36,258 bases of DNA from a virus. Below the pieces are notes generated by a model. It was not told the origin of the DNA. It made no database searches and saw nothing but the letters and a program-made list of their open reading frames with translations. This document shows positions 19,224-26,699 of the stretch, piece by piece (the stretch's first letter is position 1; the number at the start of each line of letters is the position of its first letter). The DNA lies in the IMG/VR virus record IMGVR_UViG_3300046005_001691, positions 1 through 36,258 of that record, one strand, 5' to 3'. The translations under genes were made by a program, and so were the position numbers.

Positions 19224-19495
19224 GACGCCGACCCACCAGGGCGACGACGACGGACGGCGGGCTCCTCAATCACAAAGTGACGTTCCAGCAGCTCGCGAAC
19301 GTACTTCAGTTGCTCCTCGACCCGGATCAGCGCATCCGCCGTCGCCCGGTGCGCCTTGGCCTCCGCGTCGGTTCTGGCATTGGTCGCCGTCAGATCGCGC
19401 TCTGTCGTGTTCAACCGGCCCTCCAAGCGGATAAGCCAGACAATGGCCGCGACCGCAGCCAGACCAATCGTGATTATTTCACCCGAGACAGGCAT
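19220..19495 (-). CDS. Small membrane-anchored coiled-coil protein (91 aa)
   Basis: A 91-residue protein with an N-terminal membrane segment (residues about 5-22, EIITIGLAAVAAIVWLI) and then a long charged coiled coil (RLEGRLNTTERDLTATNAR, DALIRVEEQLKYVRELLERH) and a basic end. It is first in the lysis gene group, overlapping the holin candidate by 4 bp. The plan resembles DUF2730-type or class III holin/antiholin-like proteins. It may modulate the holin. Confidence 0.62.
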   Translation of the reverse strand: MPVSGEIITIGLAAVAAIVWLIRLEGRLNTTERDLTATNARTDAEAKAHRATADALIRVEEQLKYVRELLERHFVIEEPAVRRRRPGGSAS

Positions 19496-19553
19496 CGGCT
19501 CTCACTTGCTTTTGCGGGTTGGGATTTGGGGGGTTTGGCGGTAGGCTTAACGG

Positions 19554-19817
19554 ATGAAGCCCATCCGCTGGGAACTCGGCAGCTACATGTACGCCAACAG
19601 CAAAGTGCTGCCGGGCGTGTTTTTCATGATTTGGGGCGTGGCTTTGGCGCTGATTTGGGCGCGCGAAGTTATTGTTTCCGGGGCGGGTTTGCTACGGCGC
19701 CGGAAGCCCTACCTAGCATTGCCGCCTCCCTCAGACGACGTTGCGCCGTTTCCCATTCAGGCGGCGGCAGCCGAAGCTGACCCTTACGCGGCGGACGGCT
19801 CTGCGCCTGCATCATAA
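19554..19817 (+). CDS. Possible membrane protein on the opposite strand (87 aa)
   Basis: A rightward 87-residue frame in a region where everything else runs leftward. Its first 38 codons fill most of a 173-base gap (19496-19668) with no leftward gene; the rest overlaps the end of the 867-residue gene in antisense. It has one clear membrane segment (LPGVFFMIWGVALALIWA) after a polar start (MKPIRWELGSYMYANS). GGTAGG lies 14-9 bases upstream. An antisense or moron-type gene is possible, as is a chance frame. I saw no convincing promoter. Confidence 0.35.
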   Translation: MKPIRWELGSYMYANSKVLPGVFFMIWGVALALIWAREVIVSGAGLLRRRKPYLALPPPSDDVAPFPIQAAAAEADPYAADGSAPAS

Positions 19818-22272
19818 CTAAACGCGCTTCGTCCGGGCTCATCATCAGCACCCGGCCAGCCGCATCGCGCACCGGCACCGGCATCCCTGCCGTTTTAATC
19901 CTGTCCGCGCCAGCTTGGACCGCTCGCCCGACAAGCTCATTTATGCCCGCGCGCGAACCTTGCGTGAAGCCCGTGACCGTTGCACTCATCAGCGCGTCTG
20001 AAACGCTTTCATCCTGTTCGCGGATGGCCTGGTTAATGTCAGACGTAATCGACCCGGTGCCCGGCGCGTAGCGGCTTTCAAACGCCCTCATTGCGTCTTC
20101 GTCAGCCGCCAGCCGTTGCATTTTTTCCGCGCCATTTGGCCCGAACAACGCCTCCAGCTTTCGCTGCACGTGCGGAACTTTGAGGGCGCCCGGCTTAAGG
20201 CGGCCCGTCTGTTCAAGGTTAAAAAACGCGTTCGCCGCCCCCGCTTGCGCCGCCTTACGTTCTGCCGGGGACATTTTCTTGGTCAGCTTGTCAAAGTCAT
20301 TCGCCGTCACCCGCGACGAAAACAGCTGCTTTTGCGTGTTTCCAAAAGCCGCTTCCGCCGACAGATAGTCGCCTGCCTCGCGTACCGCCGAAACGTAAGC
20401 CGGATTGCGGTTGTTTTCCTCGGCGAGGCGGAACATTTCCTGCCGAAGCTCGCGGCGCGTGTCTAACAGATCGATCACCGGACCAGAACGCGGCAGAGTT
20501 TTTGTCACCGGATCTCGGAAGGCTTCGATCTGGCGATCCAGCCCGCGCACAACATAGTCAAGGCTTTGCGTCGTCGGCTGGCGTTCATAGACCGGCGAGC
20601 CAACAGGCTCTGGCCGCCCCTGATAAACGCCCTCCAAATCATCGCCGACCGAATTGCGCCAATCGGCATCGTCAGCCATCCGCATCCGGTCAACGGCGCC
20701 CTGGTCAGGCGGTCGCGCAAAGCGACGCTTGCCCGCCAAGTTGTCGTCAATGGCGCGCAGCAGATCATCACCCGTCACGGCCTGCATGTTCCCGCCGCCT
20801 TCCATTGACGGGGGAGCCACGTCCGGGAAGTAACCGGCGTCATAGGCGCGTTGGGCCGCTTCCTCCAGCGAGACGCCTTGCGGGTTGACCAGCTTGCGGC
20901 GGAACGGTGAATCCCTATGCCAGCGGTCAGCATCACGGGCCACCAGCTCGCCGCCGTCGTCGCGGATGCCGCCCAGCTTGGAAACAAACGTGGTCAGGTC
21001 ATCCCCTTGCGACGGCGCCCTTTGCGGGGCACGAGGCGCCGCGGCACGCGCGGGCGCATCGAACGGCGTCAGGTCGCTCGCCCATTCCGCTGCGTCGTCC
21101 GCAAAGACGATGCCCAGCGTGTCAGGATCAAGGTCCTGGTTACGCATCATGTTGCGCGACGTTTGAATTGCCGACCGAGCCGCAGGACGCTGCAAAATGC
21201 GGTCGATTGCAGGGCTTACCATCGGTGTCGTGTTTGAAAACGCCTCGTCATAGAGCGGCTTGGCCGCCCTTTGGCCGCGACTGACAAGGTTGTCAATCTG
21301 GCCTTGCGCTGACCCCGGAGCGACCCCAGTGGCCCCTTCAATGGCGTTCAGCATCCGCTCTGGACGGTCAATGGCCCGCGCATAAAGGCGACCGCTCAGC
21401 GCGTCCGCTGTTGCGCCCTCGCGCCTTGCCAGCGCGCCAAGCGCAACTTGGCCACGCCGCCCCATTACCTCGCCAGCCAGCACCGGGCCGCCAATCGGCG
21501 ACACCGGCGGAATCTCGCCTTGCTTGGCAACGTACTTCAAGGCCTGCTTGGCCACATCGTCCGGCACGTCCGGGATAAGCCCGCCAACCGGCGCGGGAGG
21601 CTTGCGCGTAAACGGTATGCGACCACCGCCCGCCAAATAGCCCGCCCCGGTGCCCAGCGAGGCCCCAACCATCGCATTAAACACGCCTTGATTGCCACGC
21701 TCCCGCACAGTGCCACGATCAAGCACGCCAGACGCATAACCTTGAGCCGCCGCGTTCACGCCACCCGTAAGGGCCGCAGCGCCAACACGACCAGCCGCCG
21801 CCGCTTGAATAACCGGGGCGCCTGGGACAATGGCCGTCGCCGCTGTCCCCGCCCCTTGAGCCGCGCCAGCCACCAAAGGCCGTCGCGCGCGGAAGTCATC
21901 TTCGACCCGCCGCGTAGTTCTCATGTTGCGATCGTATGCGTCGCCGACGCCCCGGATAAGCGGCGACAGGCCAACGGGCGATTGACCCGGCCCAACGCGC
22001 GGCTTGACCTTGCCGGTCACAAGATCGGCGACCGTCCCCAGCCCGGCGGTAAACTCATCGCCGATCAGCAGGCCGCGATTGAGGTTGGCCGCAAAGCCCG
22101 CCGCTTCGTCCAAGAGGGATTTGCGTGGCGGCGCAGCCTTGGCCCTAGCAGGCGGGACACGCTTCGCAGGTGCAGCGGTCGCCTCCTGAGCGCCACGGAT
22201 TGCCGTAGCCTCGTCAGGCGCCTCGATACGCACCTTGCGCCCTTCAGGCGTCTGGATCGTGTAAATGGGCAT
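19669..22272 (-). CDS. Large internal virion/ejection-type protein (867 aa)
   Basis: A 867-residue protein, Ala/Arg-rich, starting MPIYTIQTPEGRKVRIEAPD, a beta-type opening frequent in large proteins of alphaproteobacterial podoviruses. Around residues 140-190 are small-residue-rich hydrophobic stretches (GAAQGAGTAATAIVPGAP, GAAALTGGVNAAAQGYASG) like the glycine-zipper segments of ejection proteins that enter membranes. The C-terminal half is helical (FRLAEENNRNPAYVSAVREA, KMSPAERKAAQAGAANAF). By size and place (end of the tail gene block, before lysis) it corresponds to P22 gp16/gp20 or T7 gp16-type DNA-ejection proteins. No lytic transglycosylase motif seen. Confidence 0.65.
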   Translation of the reverse strand: MPIYTIQTPEGRKVRIEAPDEATAIRGAQEATAAPAKRVPPARAKAAPPRKSLLDEAAGFAANLNRGLLIGDEFTAGLGTVADLVTGKVKPRVGPGQSPVGLSPLIRGVGDAYDRNMRTTRRVEDDFRARRPLVAGAAQGAGTAATAIVPGAPVIQAAAAGRVGAAALTGGVNAAAQGYASGVLDRGTVRERGNQGVFNAMVGASLGTGAGYLAGGGRIPFTRKPPAPVGGLIPDVPDDVAKQALKYVAKQGEIPPVSPIGGPVLAGEVMGRRGQVALGALARREGATADALSGRLYARAIDRPERMLNAIEGATGVAPGSAQGQIDNLVSRGQRAAKPLYDEAFSNTTPMVSPAIDRILQRPAARSAIQTSRNMMRNQDLDPDTLGIVFADDAAEWASDLTPFDAPARAAAPRAPQRAPSQGDDLTTFVSKLGGIRDDGGELVARDADRWHRDSPFRRKLVNPQGVSLEEAAQRAYDAGYFPDVAPPSMEGGGNMQAVTGDDLLRAIDDNLAGKRRFARPPDQGAVDRMRMADDADWRNSVGDDLEGVYQGRPEPVGSPVYERQPTTQSLDYVVRGLDRQIEAFRDPVTKTLPRSGPVIDLLDTRRELRQEMFRLAEENNRNPAYVSAVREAGDYLSAEAAFGNTQKQLFSSRVTANDFDKLTKKMSPAERKAAQAGAANAFFNLEQTGRLKPGALKVPHVQRKLEALFGPNGAEKMQRLAADEDAMRAFESRYAPGTGSITSDINQAIREQDESVSDALMSATVTGFTQGSRAGINELVGRAVQAGADRIKTAGMPVPVRDAAGRVLMMSPDEARLVMMQAQSRPPRKGQLRLPPPEWETAQRRLREAAMLGRASGAVANPPRKQ

Positions 22273-22890
22273 CTATTCCACCGACAGGATGCGATAGCCT
22301 TTGGACGGCGCGGCAGGCTCAGCGGGAGCGGGCTTGCGAGGCGGAGCGGCGGGAGCGGCGGGCCTTGCCTTCCGGGCCTGCCACGCCGCCTGTGCGCCAA
22401 CTAGGGTTCCGCGCGTCGCGACAAAGTCGTCAAGAAAAGCCGCGTAATCAGCGGCGCGCTTGGCGTCTTCCTGCATCCGGCGCGCTATGCCGGTGTTGGT
22501 CGGACCGGTAAAATCCGGGTTGGGAACGGACTTTTTGAACAGCGCAACATCCTTATCCGACATTGCGCCGGAGCCCGCCTCGCGCTGCGCCGGAGCCATC
22601 CGGTTCGTCAGGCTTTGCATCCCAGCAAAGTCGGAATCAAACGCGCCCCGGATTTCCGATGCAAACGGCAGACCCCACACTTGGCCGGTCCCGGCCCTGC
22701 GGTTTAGTTCAAGAAACCGCTCGGCATCCTTGGCCGCTGCGGCGCGAGATTGCGCGGCAGCGCGAGCTGTTTGCAGTTCGCTTTGTTCTTGCGCGGAAAG
22801 CCTTGCTGGCTTGGCAGGCGCCGCCCCGCCCTTGGCGGCTTGATATGCCGCCAAAAGCTGTTCATTCGTCATTCGTGACAGGTCGGTCAT
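22273..22890 (-). CDS. Putative virion/ejection-associated protein (205 aa)
   Basis: A 205-residue protein with a helical N-terminal half (MTNEQLLAAYQAAKGG, LQTARAAAQSRAAAAKDAER), a conserved-looking central part (GLPFASEIRGAFDSDFAGMQ, LTNRMAPAQREAGSGAMSDKD near residues 80-110, GPTNTGIARRMQEDAKRAADY) and a Pro/Ala-rich tail. The GSG-x-MSD-x-D-V-x-x-F-K-x-S-V-P pattern is found in podovirus and prophage proteins annotated as DNA-transfer or tape-like, where it forms a helical binding element. It directly abuts the 867-residue gene and probably works with it during ejection. Inference from place. Confidence 0.6.
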   Translation of the reverse strand: MTDLSRMTNEQLLAAYQAAKGGAAPAKPARLSAQEQSELQTARAAAQSRAAAAKDAERFLELNRRAGTGQVWGLPFASEIRGAFDSDFAGMQSLTNRMAPAQREAGSGAMSDKDVALFKKSVPNPDFTGPTNTGIARRMQEDAKRAADYAAFLDDFVATRGTLVGAQAAWQARKARPAAPAAPPRKPAPAEPAAPSKGYRILSVE

Positions 22891-23537
22891 GGGATCAGCT
22901 TCCTCCGGCGAAGCTCGGCCTCGATAGCGGTCATAGCGGGAGAAGTTCCGGCGGCAGCGGGGGCCGGGCGACCGCGACCACCGCCCACACGCGGCGGGGC
23001 GAAGACCTTGGGAGCGGCGCCAAAGTTAGCGACCTTTTTCCACTGGCCGTCGTCTTGCAGTTCGTAAATGCCGTCAGGCCCGCGCTCGCGGGGCCGCTCT
23101 ACCGGCTTTGGCGCGACCTCAAACGGGTCTTGGCTTCTCACCACCTGACCAGTGCGGGGATCAATAATGTCGTAAGCGCCAGCGCCGCGATTGATGGTCT
23201 GCATTTCCGGCGCGGCTTTCGGCATCCCGTAGCTTCTCGCCCACGCCTCCGGCGAGACGTCGAACAGCGCCTGTTGCTCCAGCGGCAGGTTGTCCCGGAT
23301 CTGGCCAATGCGCTCTTGCTCGCCGCGCTCGGCAAACATCTTGCGGGCCGCGTCAAGGTTCCCCTCACCCCCGCCCATGTCCTGCAATCCAGCGCCGATG
23401 ATGTACGCCTTGTCTTGCCACGAGCGTTTGGGCACGCGCTTGCCGCCTGACGGGTCCACACGCGGCGGGACGCCGGGAGCCTGCGGTTGATTTTGCTGCG
23501 GCATAAAGCCCGACAAGATGTTCCTTAAGTTCATCAC
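22887..23537 (-). CDS. Putative virion-associated protein (216 aa)
   Basis: A 216-residue protein starting MMNLRNILSGFMPQQ, with a helical middle (QDKAYIIGAGLQDMGGGEGN, RKMFAERGEQERIGQIRDN), a short beta segment (GAYDIIDPRTGQVV, GIYELQDDGQWKKVANFG) and a Gly/Pro-rich tail ending ELRRRKLIP. The D-G-I-Y-E-L-x-D-D-G-Q-W-x-K-V piece looks like a small repeat or hub element common in phage structural proteins. 4-bp overlaps both sides. Role in the internal or tail-associated complex inferred from neighbours. Confidence 0.55.
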   Translation of the reverse strand: MMNLRNILSGFMPQQNQPQAPGVPPRVDPSGGKRVPKRSWQDKAYIIGAGLQDMGGGEGNLDAARKMFAERGEQERIGQIRDNLPLEQQALFDVSPEAWARSYGMPKAAPEMQTINRGAGAYDIIDPRTGQVVRSQDPFEVAPKPVERPRERGPDGIYELQDDGQWKKVANFGAAPKVFAPPRVGGGRGRPAPAAAGTSPAMTAIEAELRRRKLIP

Positions 23538-26164
23538 AGCGCCCCGTAATTGACCTGGAGATAACCGGACGGATGCACGCTCACGGCCCCGGTGTGCATG
23601 ACCTCTTGCGCCATCACGCCCTCCCGAACCGTGCCGGGCTCATCCCAGACGTAGCGATAGCGATACCAGTTATGTTCGCCGCGCTTGCCGATGGGTTCGA
23701 TGTCGGTTTTGACCCGAATGTCAGACGCCGCGACCATCGCAGCGGTTTGCAGCGCCTGCCCAATAAGCTGGGCCGGAGCCTGCGAATTGACCTGCGTCCC
23801 TTGGGTTGAGGCCCCCGCGTACAGGTTCGGGATCGTACCCAGCAGCCCTTGCGTCTGCGCGATCTGGTTCTGGCCATACTGCTGTTGCAGCAGGTATTGC
23901 TGATACAGCCGGTCAAGGCTGGCCTGATCAAGCTGTTGAGCCTGCGAGCCGAAGGCGTTCAGCGCGTTGACCGCGTTCAGGTTCATGCCCTGTTGTTGCT
24001 GGCCGATGTTGCCGAGCAAGCCCGCCGCCTGGAGGTTCTGCGAGTTGTTTTGCAGGAAGTTGTTCGCGTTGGCGAGGGCCGCCTGTTGTGCAAGCGTGGC
24101 GTTGGTATTGAACGCCGTGTTGCGCGCATCCGCCCCGAACCGGGCCGCGTCCGCCATTTGACCGGCGTTGAACTGCCCGGCGCTCTGCAACAGCCCGGCG
24201 TTGAACTCCTGCCGGGAATTGGCCGCCGCCGCGTTCTGGCCAGCCGCCTGATTGAACGCCCCGGCCCCAAACTCCGCCGCACGGTTGCCCGCCGACAGGT
24301 TGGCCATGGTCATGTCTTGACCAAGCCCGGCGTTGAACTGATCGCGCGCGTTCAGGGCGGATTGATTGGCGAGGCTTGCGGTGTTTTGAGCGCCCGCGCC
24401 GAATTGCGCCGCCTGATTGCTGGCGTCCATGTTGGCGAGGCCGAGCTGTTGCAGCAAGCCAGCGTTGAACTGGTTTCCGCTGTTGATCGCGCCTTGATTG
24501 GCGAGGCCCGACTGTTGCGCCAGTCCGGTGTTGAACTCGTCGCGGCTGTTCAAAGCGTTTTGATTGGCAAGCCCGGCCTGTTGCGTCAGGCCCGCGTTGA
24601 ACTCGCCTCGGCTGTTGAGCGCGTTTTGATTGGCAAGGCCCGATTGTTGCAACAGACCCGCGTTGAACTGCCCTTGATTGTTCATCGCCGATTGATTGGC
24701 GAGACCCGCCGTGTTCTGCGCCCCGGCTCCGAACTGCGCCGCCTGATTTGCCGCACCGGCCCCGAACTCAGCGGCCCGGTTTCCGGCATCCGCGCGGAAC
24801 TGCCCCGCCGTGTTGACCGCGCCTTGATTGGCGAGCCCGGCCTGTTGCAGGAGCCCCGCGTTGAATTGGTTTTGGTTGTTGAGGGCCGCTTGATTGGCAA
24901 GGCCAAACTGCCCGCTAAGGCCCGCGTTGAACTCCTCGCGATTGTTCGCGGCGCCTTGGTTGGCCAGCCCAGCTTGCTGTGTCAGCCCCGCATCGAACTG
25001 ACGTTGGCTGTTGAGGGCGTTTTGATTGGCGAGGTTGGCCTGTTGCGCGAACCCGGCGTTCTGCCCCGCAATGGACATGTCAGCGCCCTGGTTGGCCATG
25101 CCCGCTTGCAGGCGGTTGCCAACGTCTTGACCCGACAGGCCCGCCGCCGTGTTGAACCCTTGCGCCCGCATCGCAGCCGACAGGTGGCCGCTTTCACGCA
25201 GAAACGCCTCGTTCGTCAGGCTATCGGCGACGCCTTGCCGAGACCCACCAAACGCCCCGGCCTGCGTAAAGCCGCCAGCGGCGTTATTGATCGACCGCTG
25301 ACGTTGCAGGTTCAGATCGCTCAGCGAGTTTTGAACGACCTGATCTTCAAAGGGGTTTCGATACAGCCCCATCCCCGAGGCGATAGTATCGGCGTCAACG
25401 TTACGCACAGCGCCACGGTTGACGCTTGCGGCCTGCGCCATTTCCGCCGGGCCAGCCTGCGCCGCCTGCATCATGTAGGCGTTGCCAGCGGTCGGAGCCG
25501 TACCAAGCGCCGCCGGGCCAGCGGACGCGGCCCCCGTCATTGCCGGATCATAGCCCTGCGACTGGTAGCCTTGCGACTGATAGCCTTGCGCGTTGGCCAG
25601 CATTGCCGGGCCAGCCGAAGCGGCGTTTGACATGGCCGCCGGGCCAGCCGACGCCGCGTTTGACATGGCCGCCGGGCCAGCTTGCGCGCCGTTCATCAGG
25701 GCGGTTTGCGCGGTCGGCGCCTGCCCCATCTGCGTGGCCTGATAGCCTTGGCCCATCGCCATAGCCGCAGGCCCGGCCTGCACCGACTGCCCCGTGATCG
25801 GCTGATAGCCTTGCGCCGTGACGTTGTTGGTTTGCCCGGCGTTGGCCGCTCGCATCGGTCGGAACCGGTAGCCTTGCGCTTGCGTGGCCGCAGGCGTGAC
25901 CACCGGGGCCTGAGACCCCATCAGCCCGTAAGCGCCACGCGCCGCCGCGTTGGTCGCACGCTGTCCCGCGTTGACGTTCAGCAGGCCCCGCGCCGCTTGT
26001 TGGTCCGCGTTCATCGGCGCCGAAAGCTGCCCCTCATACGGGGTAAACGGCCTGTTAATCAGCCCCTGCATGTTGTTGAACGCAGGGTTAAACAGCGCCG
26101 CCGTTTGCGGGTTCGAGGCCGTCGTAGACGTCGTTTTCGTCTTCGACTTGAACAGATTGCTCAT
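23534..26164 (-). CDS. Hendecad-repeat structural protein with C-terminal S74 chaperone domain (876 aa)
   Basis: Starts MSNLFKSKTKTT. Residues about 140-260 are 9- to 11-residue Ala/Gly repeats (AASAGPAAMSN three times, QGYQS units). Residues about 370-680 are twelve or so 22-residue repeats (GLANQ-x-A-x-N-x-x-x-F-NAGL-x-QQ) with an 11-residue subperiod, predicted as a long hendecad coiled coil. The last 65 residues are a peptidase S74 intramolecular chaperone: SDIRVKTDIEP holds the Ser and Lys pair used for self-cleavage, then NWYRYRYVWDE, VMAQEV, and a YLQVNYGAL end. S74 domains trimerise fibres and cut themselves off after folding. The gene lies among ejection-type proteins, so it may be a trimeric fibre or an ejection-tube component. 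Confidence 0.8.
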   Translation of the reverse strand: MSNLFKSKTKTTSTTASNPQTAALFNPAFNNMQGLINRPFTPYEGQLSAPMNADQQAARGLLNVNAGQRATNAAARGAYGLMGSQAPVVTPAATQAQGYRFRPMRAANAGQTNNVTAQGYQPITGQSVQAGPAAMAMGQGYQATQMGQAPTAQTALMNGAQAGPAAMSNAASAGPAAMSNAASAGPAMLANAQGYQSQGYQSQGYDPAMTGAASAGPAALGTAPTAGNAYMMQAAQAGPAEMAQAASVNRGAVRNVDADTIASGMGLYRNPFEDQVVQNSLSDLNLQRQRSINNAAGGFTQAGAFGGSRQGVADSLTNEAFLRESGHLSAAMRAQGFNTAAGLSGQDVGNRLQAGMANQGADMSIAGQNAGFAQQANLANQNALNSQRQFDAGLTQQAGLANQGAANNREEFNAGLSGQFGLANQAALNNQNQFNAGLLQQAGLANQGAVNTAGQFRADAGNRAAEFGAGAANQAAQFGAGAQNTAGLANQSAMNNQGQFNAGLLQQSGLANQNALNSRGEFNAGLTQQAGLANQNALNSRDEFNTGLAQQSGLANQGAINSGNQFNAGLLQQLGLANMDASNQAAQFGAGAQNTASLANQSALNARDQFNAGLGQDMTMANLSAGNRAAEFGAGAFNQAAGQNAAAANSRQEFNAGLLQSAGQFNAGQMADAARFGADARNTAFNTNATLAQQAALANANNFLQNNSQNLQAAGLLGNIGQQQQGMNLNAVNALNAFGSQAQQLDQASLDRLYQQYLLQQQYGQNQIAQTQGLLGTIPNLYAGASTQGTQVNSQAPAQLIGQALQTAAMVAASDIRVKTDIEPIGKRGEHNWYRYRYVWDEPGTVREGVMAQEVMHTGAVSVHPSGYLQVNYGAL
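24290..25040 (-). repeat. 66-bp tandem coding repeats (about 11-12 copies, 22 aa)
   Basis: On the plus strand the marker ttgattggcRag recurs at about 66-base steps (24362, 24428 variant, 24494, 24560, 24626, 24692, 24824, 24890, 24956 variant, 25022), with one longer interval at 24692-24824 where two 11-residue units (AAEFGAGA, AAQFGAGA) are inserted. Copies are similar but diverged, older than the 60-bp repeats at 13459. Confidence 0.85.
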
Positions 26165-26493
26165 TCGATATTCTCCGCGAGCGCAACGCCCACTACTTTC
26201 CAGCCGAGAGCCTTTTCCCAGCCCCGACGTCCGACCAATGCCTTGCGCGTGCAGCCTTGAGCCTTGCCCCAGGCTGTTATCCCGTCCTCGTGCGAGAGGA
26301 TCTCCGTCAGGTCGCCACCGGCCAGCCAGAAAAACAGCGTCCGCCCCGCGTCCTCGTCGATGAACTGCGTCACCAGCGCCGACCGCTCAAACAGCCACAG
26401 ATGCGCCTCGCCCGCTTCGATCTGGGCAATGACGCTTTCATAGGTCCAGCGGTCGCCGCCATCGCGTAGGGCGGCCTCGATCCACTCTCTCAA
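26161..26493 (-). CDS. T7 gp13-like/GNAT-fold virion-assembly protein (110 aa)
   Basis: A 110-residue protein whose start is TTG at 26493 (TTGA overlap). It shows SALVTQFIDEDAGRTLFFW, LAGGDLTEILSHEDGITAWG, and CTRKALVGRRGWEKALGWK. The final G-R-R-G-W-E-K-A-L and preceding L-A-G-G-D pattern matches the small acetyltransferase-fold proteins found in podoviruses next to tail-tube/internal genes (as T7 gp13, internal virion protein A). It probably helps virion assembly rather than acetylating anything. Confidence 0.65.
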   Translation of the reverse strand: MREWIEAALRDGGDRWTYESVIAQIEAGEAHLWLFERSALVTQFIDEDAGRTLFFWLAGGDLTEILSHEDGITAWGKAQGCTRKALVGRRGWEKALGWKVVGVALAENIE

Positions 26494-26699
26494 AGGGCGG
26501 TCAATGCCAGCGCGCCGCTTGTCACCGCGACCGCGTAGCGCGTGCCCGTGACCGTATCGACGAAGATCACACGGCAGCCCTTGCCAACCTCGATATCTCG
26601 CCCGCGCTTGTGATTGGCGTCATCCTGTTGCGCGAGCTGAGACCGGAACAGCGCCTCGTTCTGCCGGTCATACGTCTCCGGCGCCTGCGGAAAGTTCAT
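26490..26699 (-). CDS. Hypothetical small structural-region protein (69 aa)
   Basis: A 69-residue protein (MNFPQAPETYDRQNEALFRSQ...). A Gln-rich helix (NEALFRSQLAQQDDANHK) is followed by a beta hairpin (GCRVIFVDTVTGTRYAVAVTSGALAL). The same plan, helix with R-x-x-I/L then beta hairpin, appears in small podovirus proteins lying between tail genes, sometimes as connector or chaperone. It overlaps both neighbours by 4 bp. No assignment. Confidence 0.6.
   Translation of the reverse strand: MNFPQAPETYDRQNEALFRSQLAQQDDANHKRGRDIEVGKGCRVIFVDTVTGTRYAVAVTSGALALTAL

Noticed and set aside
23849-25630. 593-codon plus-strand open frame
   Set aside because: Lies entirely antisense to the repeat part of the 876-residue S74 protein. 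It is Leu/Arg/Val-rich with the same period and is explained by the repeated GC-rich codons.
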